Source: Limnobacter thiooxidans
GTDB taxonomy: Bacteria > Pseudomonadota > Gammaproteobacteria > Burkholderiales > Burkholderiaceae_B
Reading direction: 5' to 3'
Assembly: GCF_036323495.1 (NCBI RefSeq)
Contig: NZ_AP028947.1
Location: 62,001-126,000, forward strand
DNA length: 64,000 nucleotides
In this document: positions 8,435 through 19,442 of the stretch, in pieces
Layout of the letters: every line of letters starts with the position of its first letter
Numbering within the stretch: the stretch's first letter is position 1
Translations under genes and position numbers: made by a program
The notes under the pieces: model-generated
The model's input: only the letters and a program-made list of their open reading frames with translations
What the model was told of the DNA's origin: nothing
The model's database searches: none

Positions 8435-9139
8435 TCATACCAACACGGTTCCATTCCATGCCGCCACAGCCTGCTCCGCGCGTTGTTGAACCACTTTGGC
8501 TACATCGGTAACATTGTCCAGCCCTGCGGTCAGCCAAGTGCCACCCACCGCTTGCACCGCCTTGATTTCACGCCACTGCGGCAGGTTTTCAAGTGTCACA
8601 CCACCTGTGGGTACCACAAGTGCTGCTGCCAGTGGTGCAGTGATGCCCGCCAGCGCTTTGGGTCCACCTGCTGCCATGGCAGGGAAAAACTTCAGCAACT
8701 CGAAGCCCAGCTCAAGCCCGCGCATCATTTCCGATGCTGTGGCCACACCCGGCACCCAGGCATACCCCTTTTCTAACGCATGGTCAGCCAGTGTTTCAGT
8801 GAGCCCGGGTGAAATGAACAGCGTGGCGCCTTGGTCGGCACTTTGATCAAATTGCTCAGCCGTCAACACAGTGCCTGCGGACAGGCGCATTTCGGGAAAG
8901 CGCTTTGCAATGTCGCCCATGGCTTGCATGGCGGTTGGCGTGCGCAGGGTAATTTCAATTTGCGTGATGCCTCCAGCGCAAAGGCCTTCGGCAATTTCAA
9001 GGCCCTGCTTCACGCTGGAAATCACCACGACTGGCAGAACGCCTTGGCGAAGCCAGTTTCGGGTTCGTTCAATTCGATCAGCGTCCTGCTCAGTGTCTTG
9101 TTCGGTGCCGGGCTCACTGTGGTTTGAAGAATTTTGCAT
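8435..9139 (-). CDS. eda: KDPG/KHG aldolase (Entner-Doudoroff)
   Basis: Eda splits 2-keto-3-deoxy-6-phosphogluconate into pyruvate and glyceraldehyde-3-phosphate. The 234-residue protein has the class I aldolase features: catalytic Glu in IEITLRT, the GTVLT strand, the Schiff-base Lys in ELLKFFPA and the phosphate-binding VPTGGVTLEN. A polar N-terminal extension of about 25 residues (MQNSSNHSEPG...) is longer than in E. coli Eda (213 residues). The ATG lies 13 bases after the edd stop with CAGGAGC as ribosome site, so edd and eda form an operon. Confidence 0.95.
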   Translation of the reverse strand: MQNSSNHSEPGTEQDTEQDADRIERTRNWLRQGVLPVVVISSVKQGLEIAEGLCAGGITQIEITLRTPTAMQAMGDIAKRFPEMRLSAGTVLTAEQFDQSADQGATLFISPGLTETLADHALEKGYAWVPGVATASEMMRGLELGFELLKFFPAMAAGGPKALAGITAPLAAALVVPTGGVTLENLPQWREIKAVQAVGGTWLTAGLDNVTDVAKVVQQRAEQAVAAWNGTVLV

Positions 9140-9152
9140 GGGGTTGCTCCTG

Positions 9153-10946
<1,794 letters not shown>

Positions 10947-10986
10947 CGCACAGACCTTGATAAGATGGCTTGTAGAGGTGAAGTGT

Positions 10987-11003
10987 TTGTAACATAATTA
11001 CAA
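10987..11003. promoter_or_regulatory. HexR-type operator between edd and zwf
   Basis: TTGTAACATAATTACAA is a 17-base site with perfect TTGTAA/TTACAA arms, centred between the divergent edd and zwf starts. It matches the known HexR operator layout (TTGTAA-N5-TTACAA). HexR releases DNA when KDPG accumulates, which would induce both operons together. A half-like AATGTAAC lies 20 bases on. No hexR gene is in the window. Confidence 0.75.
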
Positions 11004-11040
11004 AAAACAAGCAATTAATGTAACTGACCTGGATGCCAAC

Positions 11041-12507
11041 ATGACCGACAATTCTCCCCTGCCCGTAGGCTCGTTCACATTTGTGTTGCACGGTGCGGGT
11101 GGCGATCTGGCCAAACGCAAAATCATTCCTGCGCTGGCCCATTTGGCCAAATCCGGTTACTTCGCTGCTGAATCAAAAATCATCTTTGCACAGCGGGAAG
11201 CCTTGAGTCCAGCAGAGGCCTTGGCCCAGGTAGATGCTTTCCTGCAGGCGGCGGGCGATGAAGCCGCTCGTCAGTCCATTTCCGCCCTGCTGCCTTTTTT
11301 GCAAACCCTGCAGGTGGTACTGGGCACGGCACAATCGTGCGTGGCCATGGCCAGTGCAGTCGCAAATTGCCCGGAACCGGTGGTGCATTACGCGGCCCTG
11401 CCTTCTTCCCGCTTTATTGACCTGATCAATTGCATACCCACAGTGCGTGACCCTGCCCGCTTGCGCCTGGTATTGGAAAAGCCGTTGGGCTTCAATGCCA
11501 AAGAATCGGCTCTGATTGAGGAAGCTGTGGCGGCCAAGCTGGATGAATCGCAGGTGTATCGAATTGACCATTATTTGGGCAAGCAGGCGGTGCAAAACCT
11601 GTTGGCCTTGCGTTTGGGTAACCGTATTTTCGAACCCCTGTTGACCCGCGAACATGTGGCCCATGTGCAAATCACCGTGGCCGAAGACCTGGGTGTCGAA
11701 AACCGCGCCGGTTTTTACGAACATGCCGGTGCACTGCGTGACATGGTGCAAAGCCACATGTTGCAGTTGTTGGCCACTGTGGCCATGGAGCCGCCCGTAT
11801 CCCTGGAAGCAAATTCGCTGCGCGATGAAAAACTGAAAGTGTTGCGTTCACTGAAAGTGCCGCAGGTCAGCGGTATTCCCGAAATTGTGGTGGGCCAGTA
11901 TTGCGAAGGCTATGTGAAAGGCCAGCCTGTGCCCAAGTACCGTGATGAAAAAGGTGTGGCGGCCAATTCAACCACTGAAACTTATGTGTCGTTTCGCACC
12001 GAGGTGCAAACCTGGCGCTGGGCCGGTGTGCCCTTTCTGATTCGAACGGGCAAGCGCATGCCGCGCCGTTTTGCAGAAATCGTGATCCAGTTTCGCGATG
12101 TGCCCAAGCCCTTGTTTGAACCGGTGGGCGGGCAATGGGTGGGCAACCAGTTGGTGATTCACCTCCAACCCGAAGACAAACTGGAATTGAAGTTGCTCGC
12201 GAAAACACCCGGTGAACGCGAACGCTTGAAGCCAGTGTCACTCGATCTGGATTTTTTCAACACCTGGCGCATTCCGGTGCGCGATGCTTATGAGCGCCTG
12301 ATTACCGACATTCTGCGTGGCCGCTTGGGCCTGTTTTTGCGTCGGGATGAAGTACAAACCCAATGGCAATTTGTCGATCGAATTTTGAATGATCTGAAAA
12401 GCCATGGCATGGAGCCTGTGCCCTACACCAGCGGCACGTATGGCCCCTCATCGGCCACAGCCATGGCCATGCGGGCAGGCGCAATTTGGTCGGAGGACGG
12501 ACTGTGA
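11041..12507 (+). CDS. zwf: Glucose-6-phosphate 1-dehydrogenase
   Basis: Zwf oxidises glucose-6-phosphate to 6-phosphogluconolactone with NAD(P)+ and feeds the Edd-Eda pathway encoded on the other strand. The 488-residue length is normal. The N-terminal nucleotide fold shows GAGGDLAKRKIIPAL, with Gly where most homologues have Thr. The substrate and catalytic region RIDHYLGKQAVQNLLALR is intact, as is the C-terminal SYEAL-like region. No clear ribosome site precedes the ATG. Its last bases overlap the GTG start of ppc. No 6-phosphogluconolactonase gene (pgl) lies between them, although it often accompanies zwf. Confidence 0.96.
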   Translation: MTDNSPLPVGSFTFVLHGAGGDLAKRKIIPALAHLAKSGYFAAESKIIFAQREALSPAEALAQVDAFLQAAGDEAARQSISALLPFLQTLQVVLGTAQSCVAMASAVANCPEPVVHYAALPSSRFIDLINCIPTVRDPARLRLVLEKPLGFNAKESALIEEAVAAKLDESQVYRIDHYLGKQAVQNLLALRLGNRIFEPLLTREHVAHVQITVAEDLGVENRAGFYEHAGALRDMVQSHMLQLLATVAMEPPVSLEANSLRDEKLKVLRSLKVPQVSGIPEIVVGQYCEGYVKGQPVPKYRDEKGVAANSTTETYVSFRTEVQTWRWAGVPFLIRTGKRMPRRFAEIVIQFRDVPKPLFEPVGGQWVGNQLVIHLQPEDKLELKLLAKTPGERERLKPVSLDLDFFNTWRIPVRDAYERLITDILRGRLGLFLRRDEVQTQWQFVDRILNDLKSHGMEPVPYTSGTYGPSSATAMAMRAGAIWSEDGL

Positions 12508-15251
12508 ACATCGAAGACAAAGACCAGCAACTGCGCGACGACATTCGCCTGCTGGGTGCCCTGCTGGGTGAAATCATTGCCGAGCAACAGGGCCAGCCCG
12601 TGTTTGCAGCCATTGAGGAAGTGCGGCAGTTGTCAGTGCAGTACCGCCGCTTTGATGACAAGGCAGCCCGTGCGCAGCTGGAGGCACGGCTGGAAGCCTT
12701 GTCGCAAGACGAAACCATTTCCTTGATTCGCTCGTTCTCGATTTTTTCTATGTTGAGCAACATTGCGGAAGACTGCCACTTGATTCGCCGCAACCGACAG
12801 CATGAACTGGCTGGTATGCCAGCCCGTGAAGCCAGCCTGGATTACACCATTCCCGAATTGAACCGGGTGGGCGTGAACCGTGACAACTTGTTGGCGCGTT
12901 TGAAGCAAACCGAATCGGTGCCGGTGTTGACTGCGCACCCGACGGAGGTGCAACGCAAAAGCGTGCTGGACGCACAACAAAGCATTATTGCCCTGATCCG
13001 CCAACGCGATGAAATTCAGCTGACCAAGGAAGAAGCACAAGCCTGGCGCGATGAATTGAAGGCCGCCGTGCAACGCCTGTTCCTGACCCGTCTGCTGCGC
13101 AGAAACAAGCTGAGCGTGATTGATGAAGTGAACAACGCCCTGGCCTATTTCGATTCCACTTTTTTTGCTCAGGTGCCGCAGGTGTACCGCAAGCTGCAAA
13201 GCCTGCTGAACCTGCCCAGCACCGACAATTTCTTACCCGTTGAGGAAGACCCACTGGGCAAGGTGCTGACCGTGGGCTCGTGGATTGGTGGCGACCGCGA
13301 TGGGAACCCATTTGTGACTGCACAGGTTTTGGATACCACCCTTAAAATTCAAAGCAGCAAAGCGCTTGTTCATTACCTTGAAGAAATGAATTGCCTGATC
13401 CGCGAATTCAGCGTGACCGACTATTTCCTGAAGCCCAACCCACCGCTGACTGCACTGGCCAACACCTCGGGTGAAGACTCTGCCCACCGCTTGGATGAAA
13501 CCCTGCGCCGCGCTTGCGTGGCCATTCAAAAGCGGCTGGAGGCAACCTTGCAACAGGCGCAGCAGGGCGAATGCGTAGTACAAGCCTATGCCAGCCCGGC
13601 GGACTTGCTGCTTGATTTGAACACCTTGTTCAGTGCCTTGAGCGAGAACGGCATGCAGCGCATTGCCGAGGGCCGTTTGGCCTTGTTGGCCCGCAAAGTG
13701 AAAGTGTTCGGGTTTTCGCTCATGGCACTGGACCTGCGGCAAAACAGCGATGTGTTTGAAGATGTAGTGGCCGACCTGTTCAAACAGGCTAGCCTGGGCT
13801 GTACCGATTACCTGGCGTGCACTGAAGCTGAACGTGTTGAGTTGTTGTGCAATGAATTGCGCACACCCCGTTTGTTGTTCAGCAATTCGCTGCACTACAG
13901 CGAACGCACGCATTCTGAAATGGCGATTTTTCGCAAAGCCAAGCTGGCCCACGACATGCTGGGTGCCGCCGCCATTCAAAACTGCATCATTTCCAAAACA
14001 GCGTCGGTCAGTGACCTGCTTGAACTGGCTGTGTTGTTGAAAGAATCGCATTTGCTGAATGTCGCCACCCGCGAATTGGCGGTGAATGTGGTGCCGCTGT
14101 TTGAAACCATTGAAGACCTGCAGGCCGCACCCGCCATCATGGACCAGTTGTTTGGCATCGCCGAGTATCGGGCCTTGGTGGCCTCGCGCAGCGATGTGCA
14201 GGAAGTGATGTTGGGTTATTCAGACAGCAACAAGGATGGTGGTTTTGTCACATCCGGCTGGAGTCTGTACCAAGCAGAAATCGGCTTGGTGGACGTGTTT
14301 GCAAAGCATGGCGTGAACATTCGCCTGTTCCATGGCCGAGGCGGGTCAGTTGGGCGTGGCGGTGGTTCCAGTTACCACGCCATTCTGGGCCAGCCTCCCG
14401 GTGCGGTGGATGGGCGAATTCGCCTGACCGAGCAGGGCGAAGTGATTGCCGCCAAGTACGGCATTGAGTCGCTGGGCCGGCGCAACCTGGAAGTGCTGGT
14501 GTCGGCCAACCTGATGGTTTCCGAGCACACGGAGCTGACGCGTGACGTGCCCGGCCACTACCTGGATTTGATGGCGAAGTTGTCGGATTTGGCCTTCAGT
14601 GCTTATCGTGAGTTGGTGTACAACACGGATGGATTTCTGGAGTATTTCAAGCAGTCTACAGTGATTTCCGAAATTGCCAGTTTGAATATTGGCAGCCGCC
14701 CTGCTTCACGCAAGGCCGACTGGACGATTGAAGACCTGCGGGCCATTCCCTGGGTGTTCAGTTGGGCGCAAAGCCGGGTGATGTTGCCCGGTTGGTACGG
14801 CTTTGGCACGGCGGTGGCCACACTGCGCGACACGCTTGCTCTGGGTGAGCGGGCGGAGCTTCAGGCGATGGCAAAGACATGGCCTTTCTTCAACACCATG
14901 CTGTCCACCTTGAACATGGTGCTGGCCAAGGCCGACATGGCGATTGCTTCGCGTTATGCTGCGCTGGTGGAAGACGTTGCCTTGCGTGAAAAGGTGTTTG
15001 GGCAGATTGCAGCCGAGCACGCGCGCGCTGTGGACGGTTTGTTGTGGTTGACGGGGCAAAATGAATTGCTGGCCGACAACCCCCTGCTCAAGCGGTCTAT
15101 TGAAGCGCGCTTTCCTTATGTGGACCCACTGAACCATGTGCAGGTTGAACTGCTGCGCAGGCACCGGCAAGGCGAGCTGGACGAGCGCGTGGCCCGGGGT
15201 GTGCACCTGTCGATCAATGGCATTGCAACAGGGTTGAGAAACAGCGGGTGA
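12504..15251 (+). CDS. ppc: Phosphoenolpyruvate carboxylase
   Basis: Ppc carboxylates phosphoenolpyruvate to oxaloacetate, the main anaplerotic step. The 915 residues carry all core motifs: VLTAHPTEVQRKSVLD with the catalytic His, GSWIGGDRDGNPFVT, LGYSDSNKDGGF, and the mobile loop FHGRGGSVGRGGG. The C-terminus ends INGIATGLRNSG, close to the usual GxRNTG. I start it at GTG 12504, which overlaps the zwf stop (GTGA) and has CGGAGGA five to eleven bases upstream. This overlap implies translational coupling with zwf, so its expression probably follows the HexR-controlled promoter. Confidence 0.96.
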   Translation: MNIEDKDQQLRDDIRLLGALLGEIIAEQQGQPVFAAIEEVRQLSVQYRRFDDKAARAQLEARLEALSQDETISLIRSFSIFSMLSNIAEDCHLIRRNRQHELAGMPAREASLDYTIPELNRVGVNRDNLLARLKQTESVPVLTAHPTEVQRKSVLDAQQSIIALIRQRDEIQLTKEEAQAWRDELKAAVQRLFLTRLLRRNKLSVIDEVNNALAYFDSTFFAQVPQVYRKLQSLLNLPSTDNFLPVEEDPLGKVLTVGSWIGGDRDGNPFVTAQVLDTTLKIQSSKALVHYLEEMNCLIREFSVTDYFLKPNPPLTALANTSGEDSAHRLDETLRRACVAIQKRLEATLQQAQQGECVVQAYASPADLLLDLNTLFSALSENGMQRIAEGRLALLARKVKVFGFSLMALDLRQNSDVFEDVVADLFKQASLGCTDYLACTEAERVELLCNELRTPRLLFSNSLHYSERTHSEMAIFRKAKLAHDMLGAAAIQNCIISKTASVSDLLELAVLLKESHLLNVATRELAVNVVPLFETIEDLQAAPAIMDQLFGIAEYRALVASRSDVQEVMLGYSDSNKDGGFVTSGWSLYQAEIGLVDVFAKHGVNIRLFHGRGGSVGRGGGSSYHAILGQPPGAVDGRIRLTEQGEVIAAKYGIESLGRRNLEVLVSANLMVSEHTELTRDVPGHYLDLMAKLSDLAFSAYRELVYNTDGFLEYFKQSTVISEIASLNIGSRPASRKADWTIEDLRAIPWVFSWAQSRVMLPGWYGFGTAVATLRDTLALGERAELQAMAKTWPFFNTMLSTLNMVLAKADMAIASRYAALVEDVALREKVFGQIAAEHARAVDGLLWLTGQNELLADNPLLKRSIEARFPYVDPLNHVQVELLRRHRQGELDERVARGVHLSINGIATGLRNSG

Positions 15252-15327
15252 TCTATGCAGTGGTGATTGCAGTGGGGATCACCCCGCGCCAGAGAGGTTG
15301 CCTGGCTGGGGCAGTAGGCAGAAATAT

Positions 15328-16557
15328 TTACCTGCTTTCCTGCCTGTACTCTTCCAGCTTGTTGCCCCGATAAATCTGCTTGAAGAAAATCGGGGTCAGG
15401 AAGGTGGTCACAATGCCCATCAATACCAATGTGGAGAACATGGTGGGCCCAATGAAACCATTCTGGTAGGCGATGCCCGCGACCACCAGTTCCATGACGC
15501 CACGGCCGTTCAACACAGCACCCAAGCCCATGGCCTCCCGGTGTTCCATGCCCACCATCAAGCCGCCCAGCCACCCGGCAAACAGCTTGGTGACAATGGA
15601 TACAACGATGACGATCAATGGGAACTCCCAATCGCTGAGGCTGACCAGTTGCAGTTCAAGGCCAAGGTAGGCAAAGAAGATCGGACCCAGAAAGCCATTG
15701 GTGACTGAACCAAGGGTGCTTTGCAGATCCTTGTAGCGCGAGGCAATGAAGTGCTTCTTGTCCAGAAACAGCGCACCAAAAAATGCGCCAATCACGAAGT
15801 GGAAACCCAGCGCTTCACTGATGGTGCCAAATATCAGCACAAACACAATCACGATGCCAAACAGCGCTTCAGGACCAAACACGCGAATCATGGCCTCCGG
15901 CAGGGCCTGAACGTTGACGTTGCGTTTTTCAAGCCAGTTCAGCAGCTGGTTCAAGCACAACACCACAAGCCCCATTGCAATCAGCTTCAGCGTGGCAATA
16001 CCCACGGCTGAGCTCGCGTCTCCCAGGGTCAATGTTTCAGGCAGGTTCAGCACAATGCCCAGAATGAACAGGGCTGCCACGTCGTTGACCACTGCAGTGG
16101 CTAATGAAAATTTGGCAATGGGTGTGTGAAGAATACCCAAGCTGTCCATCAACTTCACAGCGACCGGCAGTGCGGTGATGGAAATGCACAGGCCCAGAAA
16201 AATCATTCGCATGATGTCTTGCTCGAATGCGGCAGCCACCAGCACGCCGCCCCCGAACGGAATGAAAAAGCTGATGGCTGCCAGCAGTAGGCCACGGCCT
16301 TTCATCGCACCAAAGATGTCGGAGAAGCGCATTTCAAGGCCAGCATTTAGAATGATCAGGAATACGGCCAGTTCAGTAACCCCAGCCAATGCTTTGTTGG
16401 GCTCGATCAAACCCAGAAGGGCTGGGCCCAGCAACACGCCAGCCAGAATTTCACCGATCAGTTCGGGCTGGTTGTAGCGCGCAAACAGCCGCCCGAACAA
16501 ACGGGCCACCACGATAAGCAATAGAAGGCTGGAAAGCAGAGACATAGGAGAATTCAT
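15328..16557 (-). CDS. CPA2-family cation:proton antiporter (KefB/NapA type)
   Basis: A 409-residue membrane protein with about 12-13 helices and no C-terminal TrkA-N domain. The family core is visible: QPELIGEILAGVLLGPALLG in helix 2, and the ion-binding TAVVNDVAALFILG, where the conserved acidic residue follows Asn, as in electroneutral or electrogenic CPA2 antiporters. Later comes LNGRGVMELVV. It likely exchanges K+ or Na+ for protons across the inner membrane. It converges with ppc; a GC-rich imperfect hairpin (about 15245-15288) spans the junction. It is divergent from the Nudix gene. Confidence 0.9.
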   Translation of the reverse strand: MNSPMSLLSSLLLLIVVARLFGRLFARYNQPELIGEILAGVLLGPALLGLIEPNKALAGVTELAVFLIILNAGLEMRFSDIFGAMKGRGLLLAAISFFIPFGGGVLVAAAFEQDIMRMIFLGLCISITALPVAVKLMDSLGILHTPIAKFSLATAVVNDVAALFILGIVLNLPETLTLGDASSAVGIATLKLIAMGLVVLCLNQLLNWLEKRNVNVQALPEAMIRVFGPEALFGIVIVFVLIFGTISEALGFHFVIGAFFGALFLDKKHFIASRYKDLQSTLGSVTNGFLGPIFFAYLGLELQLVSLSDWEFPLIVIVVSIVTKLFAGWLGGLMVGMEHREAMGLGAVLNGRGVMELVVAGIAYQNGFIGPTMFSTLVLMGIVTTFLTPIFFKQIYRGNKLEEYRQESR

Positions 16558-16651
16558 AAAAGGCTGGCGATTGAGTTTACCACCGGCAAGTCTAGGGTTA
16601 ACACCGAGAATTCAATGTGATCAAATGCGAGACTTGTTCCACTGACAATTC

Positions 16652-17200
16652 ATGACCATGCCCAATTCAGAAAAACACCTTGAAGAAACCTGCATCACCA
16701 GCACGCGCGTGTTTGATGGACAATTGATGAAAGTAAACCGTGACACGGTGCGCCTGCCCAACGGGGAGGAGTCGGTGCGCGAATACACTGTGCACCCCGG
16801 CGCTGTGGCCATTATCCCGATTCTTGACGATGGTCGTTTTGTGATGGAACGGCAATTTCGCTACCCCTTGCACCGAGTATTTCTGGAATTCCCCGCTGGC
16901 AAAATTGATCCTGGTGAAGACCCTGTGGCCACGGCCCACCGCGAATTGCTTGAGGAAACAGGTTATGTGGCCCAGTCGCTGGAACACCTCACCACCATTC
17001 ACCCGGTCATTTCCTATTCAACCGAGAAAATAGAGTTGTATGTGGCGCGTGGCCTTACGCTGCAGGAACGCAAGCTGGATCACAACGAATTTCTGGATGT
17101 TGTGCTGGTAGAGCCTGCGGAGTTGATGAAGCAGATCAAGGCCGGCGAAGTGAGCGATGTCAAAACCATCATCGGGGCGTTTTGGGTGGGGCAGGAATAA
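16652..17200 (+). CDS. Nudix hydrolase, ADP-ribose pyrophosphatase type
   Basis: The 182-residue protein contains a complete Nudix box GX5EX7REUXEEXGU spanning G83 to about Y105 (GKIDPGEDPVATAHREL and LEETGY). The preceding REYTVHPGAVAIIPIL and RQFRYP segments are typical of ADP-ribose pyrophosphatases (NudF-like), which cleave ADP-ribose to AMP and ribose-5-phosphate. It would act in the cytoplasm on toxic or signalling nucleotides. It converges with an MBL hydrolase eight bases away. Exact substrate preference is inference. Confidence 0.9.
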   Translation: MTMPNSEKHLEETCITSTRVFDGQLMKVNRDTVRLPNGEESVREYTVHPGAVAIIPILDDGRFVMERQFRYPLHRVFLEFPAGKIDPGEDPVATAHRELLEETGYVAQSLEHLTTIHPVISYSTEKIELYVARGLTLQERKLDHNEFLDVVLVEPAELMKQIKAGEVSDVKTIIGAFWVGQE

Positions 17201-17208
17201 AGCGCGAC

Positions 17209-17853
17209 CTAGAACTGCAAATCACGAACATAGGGGTTGCGGCGGCGTTCTTCACCAAAGCTGCCTTCTGGCCCGTGGCCCGGAATGAACACAGTTTCAT
17301 TGCCCATGGGCCACAGGCGGTTGCGGATGCTGTCAATCAGGGTGTCGTGGTCGCCACCGGGAAAGTCGGTTCTGCCCATGCTGCCTACAAACAGCACATC
17401 GCCCACAAAAGCGCGTTGAGCTTCTGGGGAATGAAACACCACGTGGCCCGGTGTGTGGCCGGGGCAATGGCGAACATTCAAGGTGGAATTGCCGATTTGA
17501 ACCGTGTCACCATCAACCAGCCAGCGGTTGGGTGTGAAGGGTTTGGACAAGGGGAAATTGAACATGCGGCTTTGGTCTGCCAGCCGGTCGATCCAGAACT
17601 GGTCGCCCACGTGCGGGCCGATAATGGGCAGGTTCAGTTTGCTGGCCAGTTCCGCCACGCCGCCTGCGTGGTCAATGTGCGCATGGGTCAGCCAAATGGC
17701 TTCGAGCTGCAAATTGCGATCGGCAATGGCCTTGGTGAGCTTTTCAAGATCACCACCCGGGTCGATGATCGCTGCCTTGTTGGTTTCACTGCACCACACG
17801 ATGGAACAGTTTTGGGCAAACGGGGTGACCGGGATGGTGAGGTACTGAAGCAT
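17209..17853 (-). CDS. Metallo-beta-lactamase fold hydrolase, glyoxalase II-like
   Basis: A 214-residue protein with the dinuclear metal motif THAHIDHAGG, a downstream HCPGHTPGH, the bridging Asp in FVGDVLFVGSMGR and a last His in IPGHGPEG. This order is that of short glyoxalase II-like hydrolases (YcbL type), which hydrolyse thioesters such as S-lactoylglutathione. The ATG at 17853 (MLQYLTIPVTPF) aligns with the usual family start, so the eleven upstream codons are ignored. It is in the same direction as the next small membrane gene. Confidence 0.9.
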   Translation of the reverse strand: MLQYLTIPVTPFAQNCSIVWCSETNKAAIIDPGGDLEKLTKAIADRNLQLEAIWLTHAHIDHAGGVAELASKLNLPIIGPHVGDQFWIDRLADQSRMFNFPLSKPFTPNRWLVDGDTVQIGNSTLNVRHCPGHTPGHVVFHSPEAQRAFVGDVLFVGSMGRTDFPGGDHDTLIDSIRNRLWPMGNETVFIPGHGPEGSFGEERRRNPYVRDLQF

Positions 17854-17927
17854 GGTGCTGGCTTTTGAATTGAACGGATGATGCACATGGTAGTGAATGT
17901 TCCAGGGCGAATCAATTCTGCACAGGC

Positions 17928-18305
17928 TCAGCGTTTGAGAAAAAACAGTTCATTCAACAGCCCGATCACGAGAAACACGATGAGTACCCAGTCAATTTTG
18001 GCCACCCTGACTACCAAGGCGTTGTAGTGCTCAAAAGGCATGGCCAAAACCACAAAGCCCACCGTGCTTATAAGCCCTAGCACCAGTGCAAACACACGGT
18101 AGTCTGGTTGAAACAAGGCGTACACAAAAACCAGGGCAACCACGCCGAACAACAAGGCGCGGTGTTGCATCAGCAGCAGGGTATTGGGCTCGGAAAACTC
18201 AATGCCGTACAGTTTTTGTAGCCAGGTGGCCCCAAGCGCACCTGTGACTGGCAAGGCATGAATGATTGTGCCCAGCAAAAGGCTGAGGGTGGTGATCCAG
18301 GTCAT
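17928..18305 (-). CDS. Small four-helix membrane protein, unknown function
   Basis: A 125-residue hydrophobic protein with four predicted transmembrane helices (about 1-24, 45-66, 69-90, 103-122) and a short basic tail FFLKR. The only polar cluster is around residues 30-47 (LQKLYGIEFSEPNTLLLMQHR). I do not recognise a family with confidence; similar small integral proteins of proteobacteria have no assigned role. It lies 74 bases upstream of the MBL hydrolase on the same strand and is divergent from an AraC regulator. Confidence 0.7.
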   Translation of the reverse strand: MTWITTLSLLLGTIIHALPVTGALGATWLQKLYGIEFSEPNTLLLMQHRALLFGVVALVFVYALFQPDYRVFALVLGLISTVGFVVLAMPFEHYNALVVRVAKIDWVLIVFLVIGLLNELFFLKR

Positions 18306-18384
18306 TGGGTTTCTCCATCGGCAAGTGACATCAGTTATTGTGCTTGAACGCGCGCAGACAAACTTTTAAAAAGTGCCTGAGAAA

Positions 18385-19101
18385 ATGAAACTGTTGATTG
18401 GTCCCTCAAGAGCAGCCTACATTGGCCCCGGTTTGAATCTTGAGCCTCATCTGAATGCAGCTTGCACCCTGGCGTTCTCGCTGAATGAGCCCATGTTGTT
18501 GCGCACCTGGTCAAAAATGAAGGGTTGGAGTGATTGGAACCAGGTTTCTGCAGCATTGATTCCCGGTGGCACCCTTCACCATTTGAAATGCAGTGATCAG
18601 GCGAAGATGGTTTTCTATTACCTGGACCCTCTGCAAGACAAAGCCCGACTGGTCACAGAAACCTTGTTGCATGAAGCACGAAATACCTTGTGCGGAATCG
18701 ACAGCGCCCGTTTGTCCCTGAAAGACATTGAAGGGTGTTTTCCCCGATGTAGTCGACCCGAGTCATCTTCAAGAATCAGGCATGTGCTTGAGGAAATCGA
18801 AGCGTGCCCTGCCCAGTTCAATTCGATTGAAGAGGCTGCCAGTCTGGCCTGCCTGTCGAGTTCCCGTTTCAGGGCCTTGTTTGCCCAAGAAGTGGGGCTG
18901 CCTTTCAGGCGGTATCGACTTTGGCGACGCATGGCGCATGTGGCGCAGGCTGTGTCCAAGGGGGCCAGTTTGACTGATGCAGCACTTGGTGCCGGTTTTT
19001 CAGACTCTGCCCACCTGAGTACATCGTTCAAAACCATGTTTGGTATTTCGCCCGGTTTTTTGTTGAGCAAGGATGTGGAGATTTGTTGTGAGGTGGGGTG
19101 A
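18385..19101 (+). CDS. AraC-family transcriptional regulator
   Basis: This protein of about 238 residues has an N-terminal effector-like half and a C-terminal AraC DNA-binding domain (about 145-230) with two helix-turn-helix units: SIEEAASLACLSSSRFRALF and SLTDAALGAGFSDSAHLS. The tail FKTMFGISPGFLL is the standard AraC ending. The ATG at 18385 is preferred; a GTG four codons earlier is possible. Its target is unknown; the divergent membrane gene and the downstream region are candidates. Confidence 0.88.
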   Translation: MKLLIGPSRAAYIGPGLNLEPHLNAACTLAFSLNEPMLLRTWSKMKGWSDWNQVSAALIPGGTLHHLKCSDQAKMVFYYLDPLQDKARLVTETLLHEARNTLCGIDSARLSLKDIEGCFPRCSRPESSSRIRHVLEEIEACPAQFNSIEEAASLACLSSSRFRALFAQEVGLPFRRYRLWRRMAHVAQAVSKGASLTDAALGAGFSDSAHLSTSFKTMFGISPGFLLSKDVEICCEVG

Positions 19102-19122
19102 GTGCCCACTGCCCCTGCAGAA

Positions 19123-19357
19123 TTAACAGTATTTCCCTTCAAACAGGTGCCGCACTTTTTCTGTCATGCCTTTGACACCCTCGCGCCTGAAAAAAGTCCA
19201 CCAATGTTTTTACGCCTGGCGCAAAAGGCATCGACAGGCCAGCCCTGTTGATCAGGCAGTCAACAAAGCTTTCGAGATACACCAGGGCCCGCTGGTGCAC
19301 CTTACCTGACCTGAGACGTTCTCTGAGCAGGGCCCAATCAGTTGTGGGTGGGTAACA
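19123..19357 (-). pseudogene. Frameshifted, 5'-truncated gene remnant
   Basis: On the minus strand a coherent protein segment runs from a stop at 19358-19360: DWALLRERLRSGKVHQ, then about 35 residues to GVKTLVDFF. The frame then breaks at a run of six T (plus-strand A 19190-19195). One base shift restores RREGVKGMTEKV and RHLFEGKYC before a TAA at 19123. About 78 residues are recovered. No start codon with a ribosome site is seen, so the 5' end is missing. I do not recognise the family. The frameshift could be real decay or a homopolymer sequencing error. It fills most of the 341-base gap between AraC and the antiporter. Confidence 0.45.
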
Positions 19358-19442
19358 TCACTTACCTTTGTCGCCACAGTTTAAAGCGCTTGGCTGTCCA
19401 TCCATTTGTCCAGGTCCACACAATGTTTCTTGCAGGACGACA

